DNA of 64,000 bases from Bacteroidota bacterium (GTDB lineage Bacteria; Bacteroidota; Bacteroidia; Flavobacteriales; Flavobacteriaceae), in the NCBI GenBank assembly GCA_023434025.1, contig JAEYTL010000003.1:62001-126000 (forward strand), in the 5' to 3' direction. Shown here piece by piece: positions 33,286 through 43,174 of this stretch. The notes under the pieces were generated by a model. That model did no database searches. It worked only from the letters and a program-made list of their open reading frames with translations, and had not been told where the DNA came from. The translations under genes and the position numbers were made by a program. The first letter of the stretch is position 1, and the number at the start of each line of letters is the position of its first letter.

Positions 33286-35766
33286 ATGAAATACCTGGCT
33301 TTTCTATTTCTTTTTTACTCAATTGGTGTTCAGGCACAATTCAGGGTTACAGGAATTATAAAAGACGAAGCCAGTAAAGCAGCTCTTCCGTTTGCCACGG
33401 TTCAATCTTCCTCGGGCAGAACCACTGTTGCAGATATAACCGGGAAATTTGAGTTTATATCTTCTGTACCGGGAGAAAAAATGACCGTTACTTATTTGAA
33501 TTATGCCTCAAAAGAGTACACCATCGAAAAAACAGCTCATTTTTCAATATTTTTAAAACCGAAAGCACAGTTATCTGAAGCCAAATTAAAACAGAAACAA
33601 GAACAATTACGGGTTTTCATTAACCAGGTTCACGCACATATCCCCCAAAACAATCCCAAACAAGCTCTTACGAATTTTCAATATAAGGGGTATAACAAAA
33701 TTGTTGTTACCGCTCACTCTGACTCTATCAGAGGAAAAATTGACACCCTCAGAAAATTCAATAAAATTAAAATTGATTCTTCGGATTTCAAATTTAAAAA
33801 ACTAATCAGCAAACAACATTTATTTGTTACCGAAAAAGTTTCCTTATTCCAATTCAGTGACAAAAAGTTCAAAGAAACTGTTTTGGGTTCGCAAATGTCC
33901 GGTTTTAAAAGCCCGATTTATGAAATAATCGGCTTCAACCTTCAATCCAATTCTGTTTATGAACCCCGCTATGAATTATTGGAGACAAAATATGTAAATC
34001 CCATCTCAAAATCTGGTCTTCGCGATTATGAATTTGAACTGCTCGATACTCTTACCATTTCAAACCGTCCGACTGTCTTGGTTTATTTTAAGAATAAAAA
34101 ACGGATTAACCGGAAAGGATTAGAAGGCTTGCTCTTTGTGGACCGGGAAAGTTTTGCGATTGCCAAAGCAGTTATGCGTGTGAGGGGCATAATTGATTTA
34201 ACCGCTGTTCACGAATTTGACTATTTACCAAATGAGAAAATATGGTTTCCAAATACCTATGAGCTCAAAATCATCAAAGGCAAAAACGATGATCCTATCA
34301 AAATTTTAGGGGGAACGATAGAATTTGAGGGGGAATATGATGAATTGGGAACAAAACGTGAAAAAGCGGCCTCCGATTATTCTTATTTGCTCTCAAAAAC
34401 ATTTTATTATGACCGTGAAATAAATATTCCGTTAACCATTCAGCGGAACTCAGTTGCCATAGAAATAGACGAAGGTGCTGCCCAAAAGGACACTACATTT
34501 TGGATAAAGAACAGGAAAGACCGCTTTACCAGAAGAGACCGGAATACATTTGCCGTAAAAGACAGCCTGGCTTTTTTTAAAGGAATAAATGCCAAACTCT
34601 TTTTTGGCAGAAAAATTATAAATGGCTATGTGCCTGTTGGTTTTTTTGATTTTGACCTGCGTTATTTAATCAGCTATAACAACTACGAAGGATTCCGTTT
34701 TGGTCTCGGCGGAACCACGAATGAACGATTTTCCAAAAATTACAAACTGGACGGTTATGTGGCTTACGGCTTAAAAGATGAAAAAATAAAATACCACTTA
34801 GGCGGTTCAACACGGGTAGGAAACTTTTCAAACACCTGGACCGGTCTTTCTTACGTAGATGATGTTCAGGAAATCGGCAGCACTAAATTCAACATTGACA
34901 AACGGGTATTCAAAATCTATGACCCTCGGCCTATCAACGTAAGTACTTTTTATCATCATCAAACCTGGAAAGGTTATGTGGAAACAAATTTTTTACCTAA
35001 CACAGAAAGCATCTGGCAGGTGAACCATTCCAGAATTGAACCTTTGTTTAATTATGCTTTTTTTGATGGTGAAAAATTATACAACCGGTACACCATGACC
35101 ACGGCTTCTGTTTCCATTCAATGGAATCCGTTCAGTGACTACATGCACACTCCGGGTGGAAAAATTGAAATTGAAAAACGATTTCCAAAATTCACTTTTC
35201 AGTTTACCGAATCGTTGCCGGGCTTTTTGGACAATGATTTTAAGTTCGGAAAAATTGATGCTCGTGCCGAATACGAAAGATTATTTATTAACGGTCAGAA
35301 ATCAACAGTTTTAATTCAGGGAGGCTATGCTTTTGGCGACGTTCCGCTGACACACTTATACAACAACTCGCCGAATAACTTAGACAGGGATGTACTCTTA
35401 CAAAGGTTAACCGTAGCCGGAAAAAATAGTTTTGAAACTATGCGTTTTAATGAATTTTTTTCAAGCCGTTATGTCATGTTTCATTTTAAGCACGGATTCA
35501 AAAGAGTAGAGTTATTCCGAAAAGTAAAACCCTCTTTGGTTTTGGTCACCCGAATGGCATGGGGCAACATGGACAAACCGGAACAACATGTTGGTCTTGA
35601 CTATAAAACCATCAACCAGGGTTTTTTTGAATCCGGAATCGAACTGAACCAGATTTTCAGTGGTTTCGGATTAGCCGGTTTTTATCGTTACGGCCCAAAC
35701 CAATTCAGCAGATTTGAAGATAACATTGCACTTAAACTAACATTTGTCCTGGATCTAGGCCTATAA
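33286..35766 (+). CDS. DUF5686 protein with carboxypeptidase-regulatory-like domain
   Basis: 826 residues. Signal peptide to about GVQAQ, then a CarboxypepD_reg-like beta domain (residues about 20-95, with GIIKDEASKAALPFATVQ and LPFATV) as in TonB-dependent receptors. The long remainder fits DUF5686, a Bacteroidota outer-membrane protein with a predicted C-terminal barrel; the last strand ends in LTFVLDLGL. It may transport or process unknown ligands. It is the only gene of its transcript as far as can be seen. Confidence 0.82.
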   Translation: MKYLAFLFLFYSIGVQAQFRVTGIIKDEASKAALPFATVQSSSGRTTVADITGKFEFISSVPGEKMTVTYLNYASKEYTIEKTAHFSIFLKPKAQLSEAKLKQKQEQLRVFINQVHAHIPQNNPKQALTNFQYKGYNKIVVTAHSDSIRGKIDTLRKFNKIKIDSSDFKFKKLISKQHLFVTEKVSLFQFSDKKFKETVLGSQMSGFKSPIYEIIGFNLQSNSVYEPRYELLETKYVNPISKSGLRDYEFELLDTLTISNRPTVLVYFKNKKRINRKGLEGLLFVDRESFAIAKAVMRVRGIIDLTAVHEFDYLPNEKIWFPNTYELKIIKGKNDDPIKILGGTIEFEGEYDELGTKREKAASDYSYLLSKTFYYDREINIPLTIQRNSVAIEIDEGAAQKDTTFWIKNRKDRFTRRDRNTFAVKDSLAFFKGINAKLFFGRKIINGYVPVGFFDFDLRYLISYNNYEGFRFGLGGTTNERFSKNYKLDGYVAYGLKDEKIKYHLGGSTRVGNFSNTWTGLSYVDDVQEIGSTKFNIDKRVFKIYDPRPINVSTFYHHQTWKGYVETNFLPNTESIWQVNHSRIEPLFNYAFFDGEKLYNRYTMTTASVSIQWNPFSDYMHTPGGKIEIEKRFPKFTFQFTESLPGFLDNDFKFGKIDARAEYERLFINGQKSTVLIQGGYAFGDVPLTHLYNNSPNNLDRDVLLQRLTVAGKNSFETMRFNEFFSSRYVMFHFKHGFKRVELFRKVKPSLVLVTRMAWGNMDKPEQHVGLDYKTINQGFFESGIELNQIFSGFGLAGFYRYGPNQFSRFEDNIALKLTFVLDLGL

Positions 35767-35849
35767 TAGTAATCCGTCAAACAATTGTCTAACGGCACGT
35801 TTTAAGGATTAAATTATGGTTAAAACCTGTTATTTAGTCCTGATTTCAC

Positions 35850-35857
35850 TACCTTTG
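35850..35857 (+). promoter_or_regulatory. -7 box TACCTTTG for the RND/MMPL gene
   Basis: TACCTTTG 19 bases before the ATG at 35877 matches TAnnTTTG; the -33 part is unclear. Confidence 0.45.
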
Positions 35858-35876
35858 CATTCTTTAAAATTATCGT

Positions 35877-38288
35877 ATGGCTAAATGGTTTAGCGTAGGT
35901 TTTTGGGAATCTATCGCCCGAATTATATTAAGAAACAGAATCACAATTCTTTCTATCATTTTCCTGCTGACAGTGTTTTTGGCATTGCAATGGAAAAATA
36001 TGCGTTTCACATACACCGAAGCAAACCTCCTCCCGGATCACCACGAAGTGAACGAAGAATACAATCGGTTTTTAGATAAGTTTGGCGAAGAAGGAAATCT
36101 TATCATTATTGGCGTACAAGACACTGCATTCTTCACTCCTGATCATTTTAGGGCCTGGAAAAACCTGATGACCAACTTAAAGAAATCAAAAGAAGTTGAT
36201 TTAATTATTTCTGTTGATGATTTAAAAAAATTAAACAAAAATGAAACCTTAGAGACATTTGAATTAGTTGATTTTATTGACACTACTAAAATTAGCAATG
36301 CAAAATACCTGTTGGAAAAACGCCAGGAGCTTTTTAACCGTCTGCCCTTCTATGAACATCTGCTTTTCAGTAAAAAAACAGGAACAACGAGAGCCGCTAT
36401 TTATTTAGACAAAAAAATAGTAAATACCAGCATCCGGAAAGACTTTGTAATTGAGAAACTGATTCCGGAAATTGAAGCTTTTGAAAAAGAGACCCATATT
36501 GATTTAAAAGTTTCCGGCATGCCTTATATCAGAACCTTAAATTCGCAAAATATTGTGGATGAAATCGGCATTTTTATCGGAGCAGCACTATTGGTTACCT
36601 CCTTGATTTTCTTTTTCTTTTTCCGAAGTTTCAGAGCAACGTTCATTTCCATGTGTGTTGTAATCATAGGAGTTATGTGGGCTTTCGGAACACTGGGGTT
36701 ACTAGGATTTGAAATTACCGTTTTAACGGCTATTATTCCCCCTCTTATTATTGTTATCGGGATTCCGAACTGTATTTTCCTGATCAATAAATACCAGCAG
36801 GAAATTAAAAACCACGGCAACCAAGCCAAATCGCTGCAACGGGTTATTTCTAAAGTTGGAAATGCCACTCTAATGACCAATTTAACTACTGCAGCCGGCT
36901 TTGCCACTTTTATTATTACTGACAGTGAATTGCTGACAGAATTTGGAATCGTAGCTTCTATCAACATTGTCTTTCTATTTCTGCTCTGCTTGCTTGTTAT
37001 CCCGATTATTTATAGTTTTATGCCTTTGCCCAAGGACAAACACTTAGAACACCTTAACAAAACATATACAACTTCTTTTGTAAAATGGATTGAAAAAACA
37101 GTAAAAAACAATCGTATTTCAATTTACTCAACTTCCGTTATTCTACTGATTATTAGCATCATAGGGATTTATCAGATAAAAATATCCGGCAGTTTAATTG
37201 AAGACATGCCCAAGAAGACCGGTTTTTTTAAAGACATTCTGTTTTTTGAAAAAGAATTTGATGGCGTAATGCCGTTGGAAATTATGATTGACACCAAACG
37301 AAAAAAAGGAGTCATGAAACTTTCTACACTCCGGAAAATGGAAGAAGTACAGGAAATAATCAGCGAAATTCCGGAACTGTCACAACCCATGTCTATTGTT
37401 AATGTAGTGAAGTATTCTAAACAAGCCTACTACAACGGCAATCCCGATTATTATGAACTGCCGACTGCTCAGGAACAAGGTTTCATTCTGAGTTATGCCA
37501 AAAACACAACACAAGGTCGTAAGGAAAATTTTATGAAAAGCTATGTTGATTCTACCGGACAATATGCCCGCATCACTACTTTTATGAAAGATATCGGCAC
37601 AGACAAAATGAAAAAAATAGAAGAAAAGCTTTGGGATAAAATCAATAAAGTTTTTCCCTCTGATCAATTTACTGTAACCTTGACCGGAAAAGCACTGGTG
37701 TTTCAAAAAGGAACAAGCTATTTAGTGAATAACCTGGTTTCGTCACTTATTTTTGCCATTTTCCTGATTTCTTTATTTATGGCTTATTTGTTTCGTTCCT
37801 TCAAGATGATTATTATCTCTTTAATTCCAAACCTTTTGCCTTTATTAATAACGGCTGGACTGATGGGGTATCTCGGAGTGCCGATTAAGCCCTCGACAAT
37901 TTTAGTTTTCAGTATAGCGTTCGGAATTTCAGTTGATGATACTATCCACTTTTTAGCCAAATACCGTCAGGAATTACAAGCAAATAACTGGAAAATAAGA
38001 AAATCCGTTTTTAATGCCCTGAGAGAAACAGGAGTAAGCATGTTTTATACTTCAATTGTTTTGCTTTTCGGGTTCTCTGTTTTCATGATTTCCAGCTTTG
38101 GAGGAACAGTTGCTTTGGGCGGGTTGGTTTCAGCCACATTGCTCTTTGCCATGTTTTCTAATTTAATTTTGTTACCGGCATTATTACTCTCCTTGGAAAA
38201 AACCATTGCTAACCAAGATGAGTTTTTGCAACCCACAATTGATATTTTGGTCGAAGAAGACGATAAAGAATCTGAACTTAAATCGTAG
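35877..38288 (+). CDS. RND-superfamily (MMPL-type) transporter
   Basis: 803 residues with the two-fold RND arrangement: one N-terminal helix, a large extracytoplasmic loop, five helices (about 225-385), a further helix (about 415), a second loop, and five helices from about 610 to 780. The Asp-containing segment SIAFGISVDDTIHFLAKYRQE in the second membrane half is the usual proton-relay region of MMPL/HpnN-like proteins. Likely exports lipids or hydrophobic compounds; the substrate is unknown. No adaptor or TolC gene is adjacent. The next gene has its own promoter. Confidence 0.85.
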   Translation: MAKWFSVGFWESIARIILRNRITILSIIFLLTVFLALQWKNMRFTYTEANLLPDHHEVNEEYNRFLDKFGEEGNLIIIGVQDTAFFTPDHFRAWKNLMTNLKKSKEVDLIISVDDLKKLNKNETLETFELVDFIDTTKISNAKYLLEKRQELFNRLPFYEHLLFSKKTGTTRAAIYLDKKIVNTSIRKDFVIEKLIPEIEAFEKETHIDLKVSGMPYIRTLNSQNIVDEIGIFIGAALLVTSLIFFFFFRSFRATFISMCVVIIGVMWAFGTLGLLGFEITVLTAIIPPLIIVIGIPNCIFLINKYQQEIKNHGNQAKSLQRVISKVGNATLMTNLTTAAGFATFIITDSELLTEFGIVASINIVFLFLLCLLVIPIIYSFMPLPKDKHLEHLNKTYTTSFVKWIEKTVKNNRISIYSTSVILLIISIIGIYQIKISGSLIEDMPKKTGFFKDILFFEKEFDGVMPLEIMIDTKRKKGVMKLSTLRKMEEVQEIISEIPELSQPMSIVNVVKYSKQAYYNGNPDYYELPTAQEQGFILSYAKNTTQGRKENFMKSYVDSTGQYARITTFMKDIGTDKMKKIEEKLWDKINKVFPSDQFTVTLTGKALVFQKGTSYLVNNLVSSLIFAIFLISLFMAYLFRSFKMIIISLIPNLLPLLITAGLMGYLGVPIKPSTILVFSIAFGISVDDTIHFLAKYRQELQANNWKIRKSVFNALRETGVSMFYTSIVLLFGFSVFMISSFGGTVALGGLVSATLLFAMFSNLILLPALLLSLEKTIANQDEFLQPTIDILVEEDDKESELKS

Positions 38289-38308
38289 CCAAAAAAGTTA
38301 TAATCTAG

Positions 38309-38316
38309 TATATTTG
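38309..38316 (+). promoter_or_regulatory. -7 box TATATTTG for asnS
   Basis: TATATTTG 18 bases before the chosen asnS start, an exact TAnnTTTG match, which supports the start at 38335. Confidence 0.5.
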
Positions 38317-38334
38317 CATTGTAAACTTATAAAA

Positions 38335-39771
38335 ATGAAAAAGCATACAAAAGTTAATGAATTGCTGACTGCCACACCCATTTTAACCGAAGTAACAGTA
38401 AAAGGGTGGGTCAGAACTTTTAGAAATAATCAATTTATAGCGTTGAACGACGGATCAACGATTAATAATATCCAATGTGTTGTTGATTTTGAAAATACAT
38501 CCGAAGAACTGTTAAAAAGAATAACAACCGGTGCTGCTGTTTCCTTGACCGGAACATTAACCGAAAGCAAAGGGGCTGGTCAGAAAGTAGAAATTCAGGT
38601 TTCTAAATTAGAAATCCTGGGCGATTCTGATGCTGAAAAGTACCCCATGCAACCCAAAAAACATTCCCTGGAGTTTTTGCGGGAAAACGCTCATTTACGT
38701 GTGCGGACCAATGCATTCGGAGCCATCATGCGGGTGCGGTCAACACTGGCTTTTGCCGTACATCAGTATTTTCAGGAACGTGGCTTTTTTTATGTAAACA
38801 CCCCGATAATTACCGGTTCAGATGCTGAAGGTGCCGGAGAGATGTTTAAAGTAACCGCACTTCCGTTTGATCATACACCCCGAACCGAAGAAGGAAAAGT
38901 AAACTATAAAGAAGATTTTTTTGGCAAAGAAACTAATCTGACCGTTTCAGGTCAGTTAGAAGCCGAAACCTATGCCATGGCTTTAGGGCAGGTTTATACG
39001 TTTGGACCAACTTTTAGAGCTGAAAACTCAAATACTTCCCGCCATTTAGCCGAATTTTGGATGATTGAACCGGAAGTCGCCTTTAATGATCTGGCCGACA
39101 ACATGGATCTGGCGGAAGATTTTATTAAATATGTTATCCGATTTACTGTTGACAGACACGAAGATGATTTAAAATTTTTAGAACAACGTTTGTTGGACGA
39201 AGAAAAAAATAAACCTCAGGCAGAACGAAGTGAAATGAGCTTGTTGGAAAAATTAAATTTTGTTTTAGAAAATAATTTCAAACGCGTTACTTATACTGAA
39301 GCTATTGATATTTTACGGAATTCCAAACCCAATAAGAACAAAAAATTCCAATACCTGATCGATGAATGGGGAGCTGATTTACAAAGTGAGCACGAACGTT
39401 TTCTGGTTGAAAAACACTTTAAATGCCCTGTGATTTTATTTGATTACCCGGCTAAGATTAAAGCTTTTTACATGCGTTTGAATGAAGACGGAAAAACCGT
39501 TCGGGCAATGGATATTTTGTTTCCCGGAATTGGTGAAATTGTGGGCGGTTCGCAAAGAGAAGAACGTCATGACGTATTGGTTGAAAAAATGAGAACGCTG
39601 GGTATTGATGAAGAAGAATTATGGTGGTACTTAGACACACGCCGTTTTGGAACGGCAGTTCACTCCGGATTCGGATTAGGATTTGAGCGGTTGGTGCTTT
39701 TTGTAACCGGAATGACCAATATCCGCGATGTCATTCCGTTTCCGAGAACACCACAGAATGCAGAATTCTAA
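38335..39771 (+). CDS. asnS: asparaginyl-tRNA synthetase
   Basis: The start at 38335 (MKKHTKVNELL) is preferred; the longer frame from 38206 would overlap the previous gene and lacks family sequence. 478 residues. An N-terminal OB-fold anticodon-binding domain (VTVKGWVRTFRNNQFIALNDGS) precedes the class II core, with motif 2 at FGPTFRAENSNTSRHLAEFWM and motif 3 at GFGLGFERLVLF. It charges tRNA-Asn. It is followed by a long inverted repeat and then rpoN. Confidence 0.97.
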   Translation: MKKHTKVNELLTATPILTEVTVKGWVRTFRNNQFIALNDGSTINNIQCVVDFENTSEELLKRITTGAAVSLTGTLTESKGAGQKVEIQVSKLEILGDSDAEKYPMQPKKHSLEFLRENAHLRVRTNAFGAIMRVRSTLAFAVHQYFQERGFFYVNTPIITGSDAEGAGEMFKVTALPFDHTPRTEEGKVNYKEDFFGKETNLTVSGQLEAETYAMALGQVYTFGPTFRAENSNTSRHLAEFWMIEPEVAFNDLADNMDLAEDFIKYVIRFTVDRHEDDLKFLEQRLLDEEKNKPQAERSEMSLLEKLNFVLENNFKRVTYTEAIDILRNSKPNKNKKFQYLIDEWGADLQSEHERFLVEKHFKCPVILFDYPAKIKAFYMRLNEDGKTVRAMDILFPGIGEIVGGSQREERHDVLVEKMRTLGIDEEELWWYLDTRRFGTAVHSGFGLGFERLVLFVTGMTNIRDVIPFPRTPQNAEF

Positions 39772-39778
39772 AAAATTT

Positions 39779-39840
39779 GTTTCAAATTTCAGGTTTCAGG
39801 TTGTTGTAAATGCAGCAACCTGAAACCTGAAAGCTGAAAC
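39779..39840. repeat. long inverted repeat between asnS and rpoN
   Basis: A perfect 17-bp arm pair (39787-39803 and 39816-39832) built on TTTCAGGTTTCAGGTTG, extending outward to 24 bp with two mismatches. It would form a strong hairpin in RNA but has no U tract. Variants of TTTCAGGTTT recur near 6331, 17744, 51273 and 55290, suggesting a dispersed family. Confidence 0.75.
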
Positions 39841-39856
39841 TTTTAAACAAAAAGCC

Positions 39857-41320
39857 ATGTTAAAACAGAATCTACAATTCAAATTATCTCAGAAATTATC
39901 CCCTCAGCAAATCCAGTTGATGAAGTTAATTCAATTGCCTACACAGGCATTTGAACAACGTTTGAAAGAGGAGATGAACGAAAACCCGGCTTTGGAAGGC
40001 GGTAAAGAGGAAGATGAGTATGCTGATGAATTTGAAAAGGAAGAATTTGACGATTACGAAGAGGATGATTATGACCGTATTGATGCAGAAGACATTAATA
40101 TTGATGAATATTTGAGTGATGATGAAACGCCCGATTATAAACTACAAGCCAATAATTACAGTGATGATGATGAAGACCGCGAAGCACCTTTTGCAGCTCC
40201 GGTAACTTTTCATCAGGATTTAATCAATCAGTTAAACACCTTTATTCTGTCTGACGAAGACAGGGAAGTAGCGGAGTTCTTAGTTGGCAGTATTGATGAC
40301 ATGGGCTACATACGCCGTTCAATCTCTGATATTGTAGATGATCTGGCATTTACTCAGGGTATTTATACTGATGAAGAAAACGTAGAACGTATTTTACATG
40401 TTGTGCACGAACTGGAACCCTCCGGTGTGGGTGCCCGTGACCTGCAAGAATGCTTATTGCTTCAGCTTAAACACAAAACACCTACAGAATCGGTTGAATT
40501 AGCCATTGACATTATTGAAAACCAGTTTGAGCAGTTTACTAAAAAACACTATGACAAACTGCTTCATAAATATGGTGTATCACAAGATCAACTTAAAAAA
40601 GCTATCGAAGAAATTGAAAAACTGAATCCGAAGCCGGGAGGTGCTTTTACCGGAAACAACAAAATGGTGGAACATATTGTTCCGGATTTCACTATACGGA
40701 TTCTGGATGGCGAACTTGAATTGTTGCTAAACGGACGAAATGCACCGGAGCTTCATGTATCAAAGGATTATCAGGATATGCTTCGAACCTATAAAGATTC
40801 TAAAGATAAATCGAATGCTCAAAAAGATGCGGTTCAGTTTATCAAACAAAAATTAGATTCGGCCAAATGGTTTATTGATGCTATCCGACAACGGCAGGAA
40901 ACGCTGTTTGTTACCATGAATGCCATTATGCACTATCAGCAGGAATACTTTTTAGAAGGTGATGAAACCAAACTCAGACCAATGATTCTAAAAGATATTG
41001 CTGATATGATTGGACTTGACATTTCTACTGTTTCAAGGGTAGCCAACAGCAAATATGTAGAAACCCCTTATGGCACCAAACTCATCAAAGAATTCTTTTC
41101 GGAAGCTATGAAAAATGATCAGGGAGAGGATGTTTCAACCCTGGAAATTAAAAAAATTCTTCAAAACGTTATCGAAGAAGAAGACAAACAAAAACCGCTT
41201 CCCGACGATCAACTGGCAGAAATTTTAAAAGAAAAAGGCTATCCTATTGCCCGAAGAACCGTTGCAAAATACCGTGAGCAATTGGATATTCCGGTTGCAC
41301 GCATGCGAAAAAAAATATGA
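39857..41320 (+). CDS. rpoN: RNA polymerase sigma-54 factor
   Basis: 487 residues with sigma-54 architecture: an N-terminal Gln/Leu-rich region I that contacts activators (LSPQQIQLMKLIQLP), a very acidic region II (residues about 50-110), the core-binding domain, a helix-turn-helix, and the RpoN box ARRTVAKYRE at residues 465-474. The factor recognises -24/-12 promoters and needs AAA+ activators, none of which are in the window. The next gene overlaps or directly follows its stop codon. Confidence 0.97.
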   Translation: MLKQNLQFKLSQKLSPQQIQLMKLIQLPTQAFEQRLKEEMNENPALEGGKEEDEYADEFEKEEFDDYEEDDYDRIDAEDINIDEYLSDDETPDYKLQANNYSDDDEDREAPFAAPVTFHQDLINQLNTFILSDEDREVAEFLVGSIDDMGYIRRSISDIVDDLAFTQGIYTDEENVERILHVVHELEPSGVGARDLQECLLLQLKHKTPTESVELAIDIIENQFEQFTKKHYDKLLHKYGVSQDQLKKAIEEIEKLNPKPGGAFTGNNKMVEHIVPDFTIRILDGELELLLNGRNAPELHVSKDYQDMLRTYKDSKDKSNAQKDAVQFIKQKLDSAKWFIDAIRQRQETLFVTMNAIMHYQQEYFLEGDETKLRPMILKDIADMIGLDISTVSRVANSKYVETPYGTKLIKEFFSEAMKNDQGEDVSTLEIKKILQNVIEEEDKQKPLPDDQLAEILKEKGYPIARRTVAKYREQLDIPVARMRKKI

Positions 41321-41327
41321 TCTTTTT

Positions 41328-41933
41328 TTGAAAAAAATACTCCCCATATTCTCCTACCTTTTTCATCCGATTTTTATATCGGTATATGCCGCTGCTTTCT
41401 TTTTTATCCTTTTTTGGGATTTTTTTGTAATACAGGAGATTTATTTATACATGATTCAGATTGTCATCATCACGGTTCTGATACCCATATCATTGTTTTA
41501 TCTTTTATTATCACTGGGAAAAGTAGATTCTGTTATGATCGCTCAGCTTTCTCAACGAAAAATTCCACTGATTGTAAATTGTATTCTGCTTCTGATTCTT
41601 ACGCAAAAAAGCATCACGGCTGATAGGGTGCCGGAATTATATTTTTTCTTTTTTGGTGCATTTTGGAGTACCATTTTAGCTGTTTTACTCCTCTTTTTAA
41701 AAATTAAAGCCAGCCTGCACATGCTTGGAATGGCCGCCTTAACACTCTTTATTATCGGATTGAGTTCAAAGGTTGAGGTTTCACTTATTTACACGATAGC
41801 CAGCTTTATAACCCTTAACGGGTTTGTTGCTTCATCGAGGTTACAAATGAAGGCCCATTCAATATTTGAACTGATAACAGGTTTTCTGTGCGGGGCAATT
41901 CCTCAGTTTTGTCTGTGGTATTTCTGGCTATAG
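41328..41933 (+). CDS. polytopic membrane protein after rpoN, start uncertain
   Basis: The frame is open from 41247, inside rpoN, but the first 27 residues read as the alternate frame of rpoN, so I favour the TTG at 41328, just after the rpoN stop. The product then has about 202 residues with six hydrophobic helices and few charged loops (FHPIFISVYAAAFFFILF near the start, LITGFLCGAIPQFCLWYFWL at the end). No family was firmly recognised. It is translated from the rpoN transcript and converges with the barrel gene at 41928. Confidence 0.6.
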   Translation: MKKILPIFSYLFHPIFISVYAAAFFFILFWDFFVIQEIYLYMIQIVIITVLIPISLFYLLLSLGKVDSVMIAQLSQRKIPLIVNCILLLILTQKSITADRVPELYFFFFGAFWSTILAVLLLFLKIKASLHMLGMAALTLFIIGLSSKVEVSLIYTIASFITLNGFVASSRLQMKAHSIFELITGFLCGAIPQFCLWYFWL

Positions 41934-42614
41934 GATATAAAATTGTAATCCCAGATTCAACGTACTCAACTCCATTGCTCTTCCGTCAAACTGTGCTTCG
42001 GGTTTAAAGATGGTATTAAAGCCGTAATAAGCATAAAAATTCCAGGTATTATAGCCTGTAGCAAGATAAACACCATACTGAAAGGCATTGAATTGTTTGT
42101 TATTATTAATTTTAATATCACCTGAATTAGCGATAAACCGGGAATCATTAAAAATCATATAGCTCAATTTAAAACCGGAATACAATCTGAAAAACTTATG
42201 GCTTTCCGGTGTCGAGGTTCGCCAACGCACTTCAATGGGCAGATCAACATTGATAAATGAAAATTGATTTTTTTTGAATGAAATATCGCGATCAATAGCC
42301 GAATAAGTAAACGTATCTTCTGTTTTGGAAATAAGCAAATTTTGATTATAAGCCTGATAAGCCAATCCTAATCCGGCCGCAAACGCAAAAGTTCTGCTTT
42401 TATTGATGGGCATATCCCGTAAAAAGCCAACATGAATTCCGGTGGAAAAACCATCCTGCGACACGTCTTTCGGCTTGTTTTGCAGAACATTATATGTTAC
42501 ACCAAAATAGAATTGATCTTCTCTATATAATGAATCTATTTTCTTTTCATAATACAACGTATCTTGTGCCAGCATTGTACATGAAAAAAACAGCATTAAA
42601 AGATTTAATTTCAT
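41928..42614 (-). CDS. outer-membrane beta-barrel protein, PorT-like
   Basis: 228 residues, signal peptide to about TMLAQ. Mature sequence alternates strands and turns with the pattern INVDLPIEVRWR in the middle and GLQFYIL at the C-terminus, as in the OMP_b-brl/PorT-like family. Whether it belongs to the type IX secretion PorT group cannot be told; the known PorT gene I recall lies beside ubiE, not here. It follows the exb cluster in the same direction but behind a terminator. Confidence 0.65.
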   Translation of the reverse strand: MKLNLLMLFFSCTMLAQDTLYYEKKIDSLYREDQFYFGVTYNVLQNKPKDVSQDGFSTGIHVGFLRDMPINKSRTFAFAAGLGLAYQAYNQNLLISKTEDTFTYSAIDRDISFKKNQFSFINVDLPIEVRWRTSTPESHKFFRLYSGFKLSYMIFNDSRFIANSGDIKINNNKQFNAFQYGVYLATGYNTWNFYAYYGFNTIFKPEAQFDGRAMELSTLNLGLQFYIL

Positions 42615-42642
42615 AAAAATGTTTTTGTGAATATAAAATTAC

Positions 42643-42668
42643 AAAAAAAGCCACGCTTACGCGTGGCT
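42643..42668 (-). terminator. terminator after the exb cluster
   Basis: AGCCACGC (42649-42656), loop TTAC, GCGTGGCT (42661-42668). Read on the minus strand the stem is followed by seven T residues. Confidence 0.88.
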
Positions 42669-42689
42669 GTATAATTAAAATTAATGCAA

Positions 42690-43163
42690 TTAATTTGTTA
42701 CTTTACCTTGATTGGTTGTGTAATTAATTTTCAATGCTTCAACTTTTCTCAGTTCTTGTTTAATTTCACCTACAAGACCCATTTTCACTTCTTTATCAAT
42801 CTTTAATGAAGTAGTCAAAACTTTTTCTAAAGCAGGATCTCTCGCTGCTCTTTCGGCTAAGACAAAATTCTTTATCTCAGAAACATCCGAAAGGCGGTCG
42901 TTTAACTGAATACGGGCACCTTCACCATACTGTCTGCGGTATTTTTCATGCGGTTTTCCGGCAAAAATAAACATCACGCGGTCTTTCTTTTCCAATTTTG
43001 TTACCTGATCTGCTTTAGGCAGTGCATTATTTATCATCAAGTCATTATCTTTCATCACAGTAGAAACCATGAAGAAAAACAGCAGCATGAACACAATATC
43101 GGGTAATGATGCCGTGGAGATCGCTGGAACTCCATCATCTTTTTTCTTTTTAAATCTAGACAT
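42690..43163 (-). CDS. ExbD/TolR-type protein (second copy)
   Basis: 157 residues: a cytoplasmic N-terminus (KKKDDGVPAISTASLPDIVFML), one transmembrane helix with the essential Asp in SLPDIVFMLLFFFMVS, and a periplasmic domain. ExbD with ExbB forms the proton-driven motor that powers TonB-dependent outer-membrane transport. It is the last gene of exbB-membrane protein-exbD-exbD, 11 bases after the first exbD. Confidence 0.92.
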   Translation of the reverse strand: MSRFKKKKDDGVPAISTASLPDIVFMLLFFFMVSTVMKDNDLMINNALPKADQVTKLEKKDRVMFIFAGKPHEKYRRQYGEGARIQLNDRLSDVSEIKNFVLAERAARDPALEKVLTTSLKIDKEVKMGLVGEIKQELRKVEALKINYTTNQGKVTN

Positions 43164-43174
43164 ATTTCTAAAAT

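Noticed and set aside
41928..42614. Definite assignment as the type IX secretion protein PorT
   Set aside because: Only the general barrel pattern is shared, and the gene neighbourhood I know for PorT is different.
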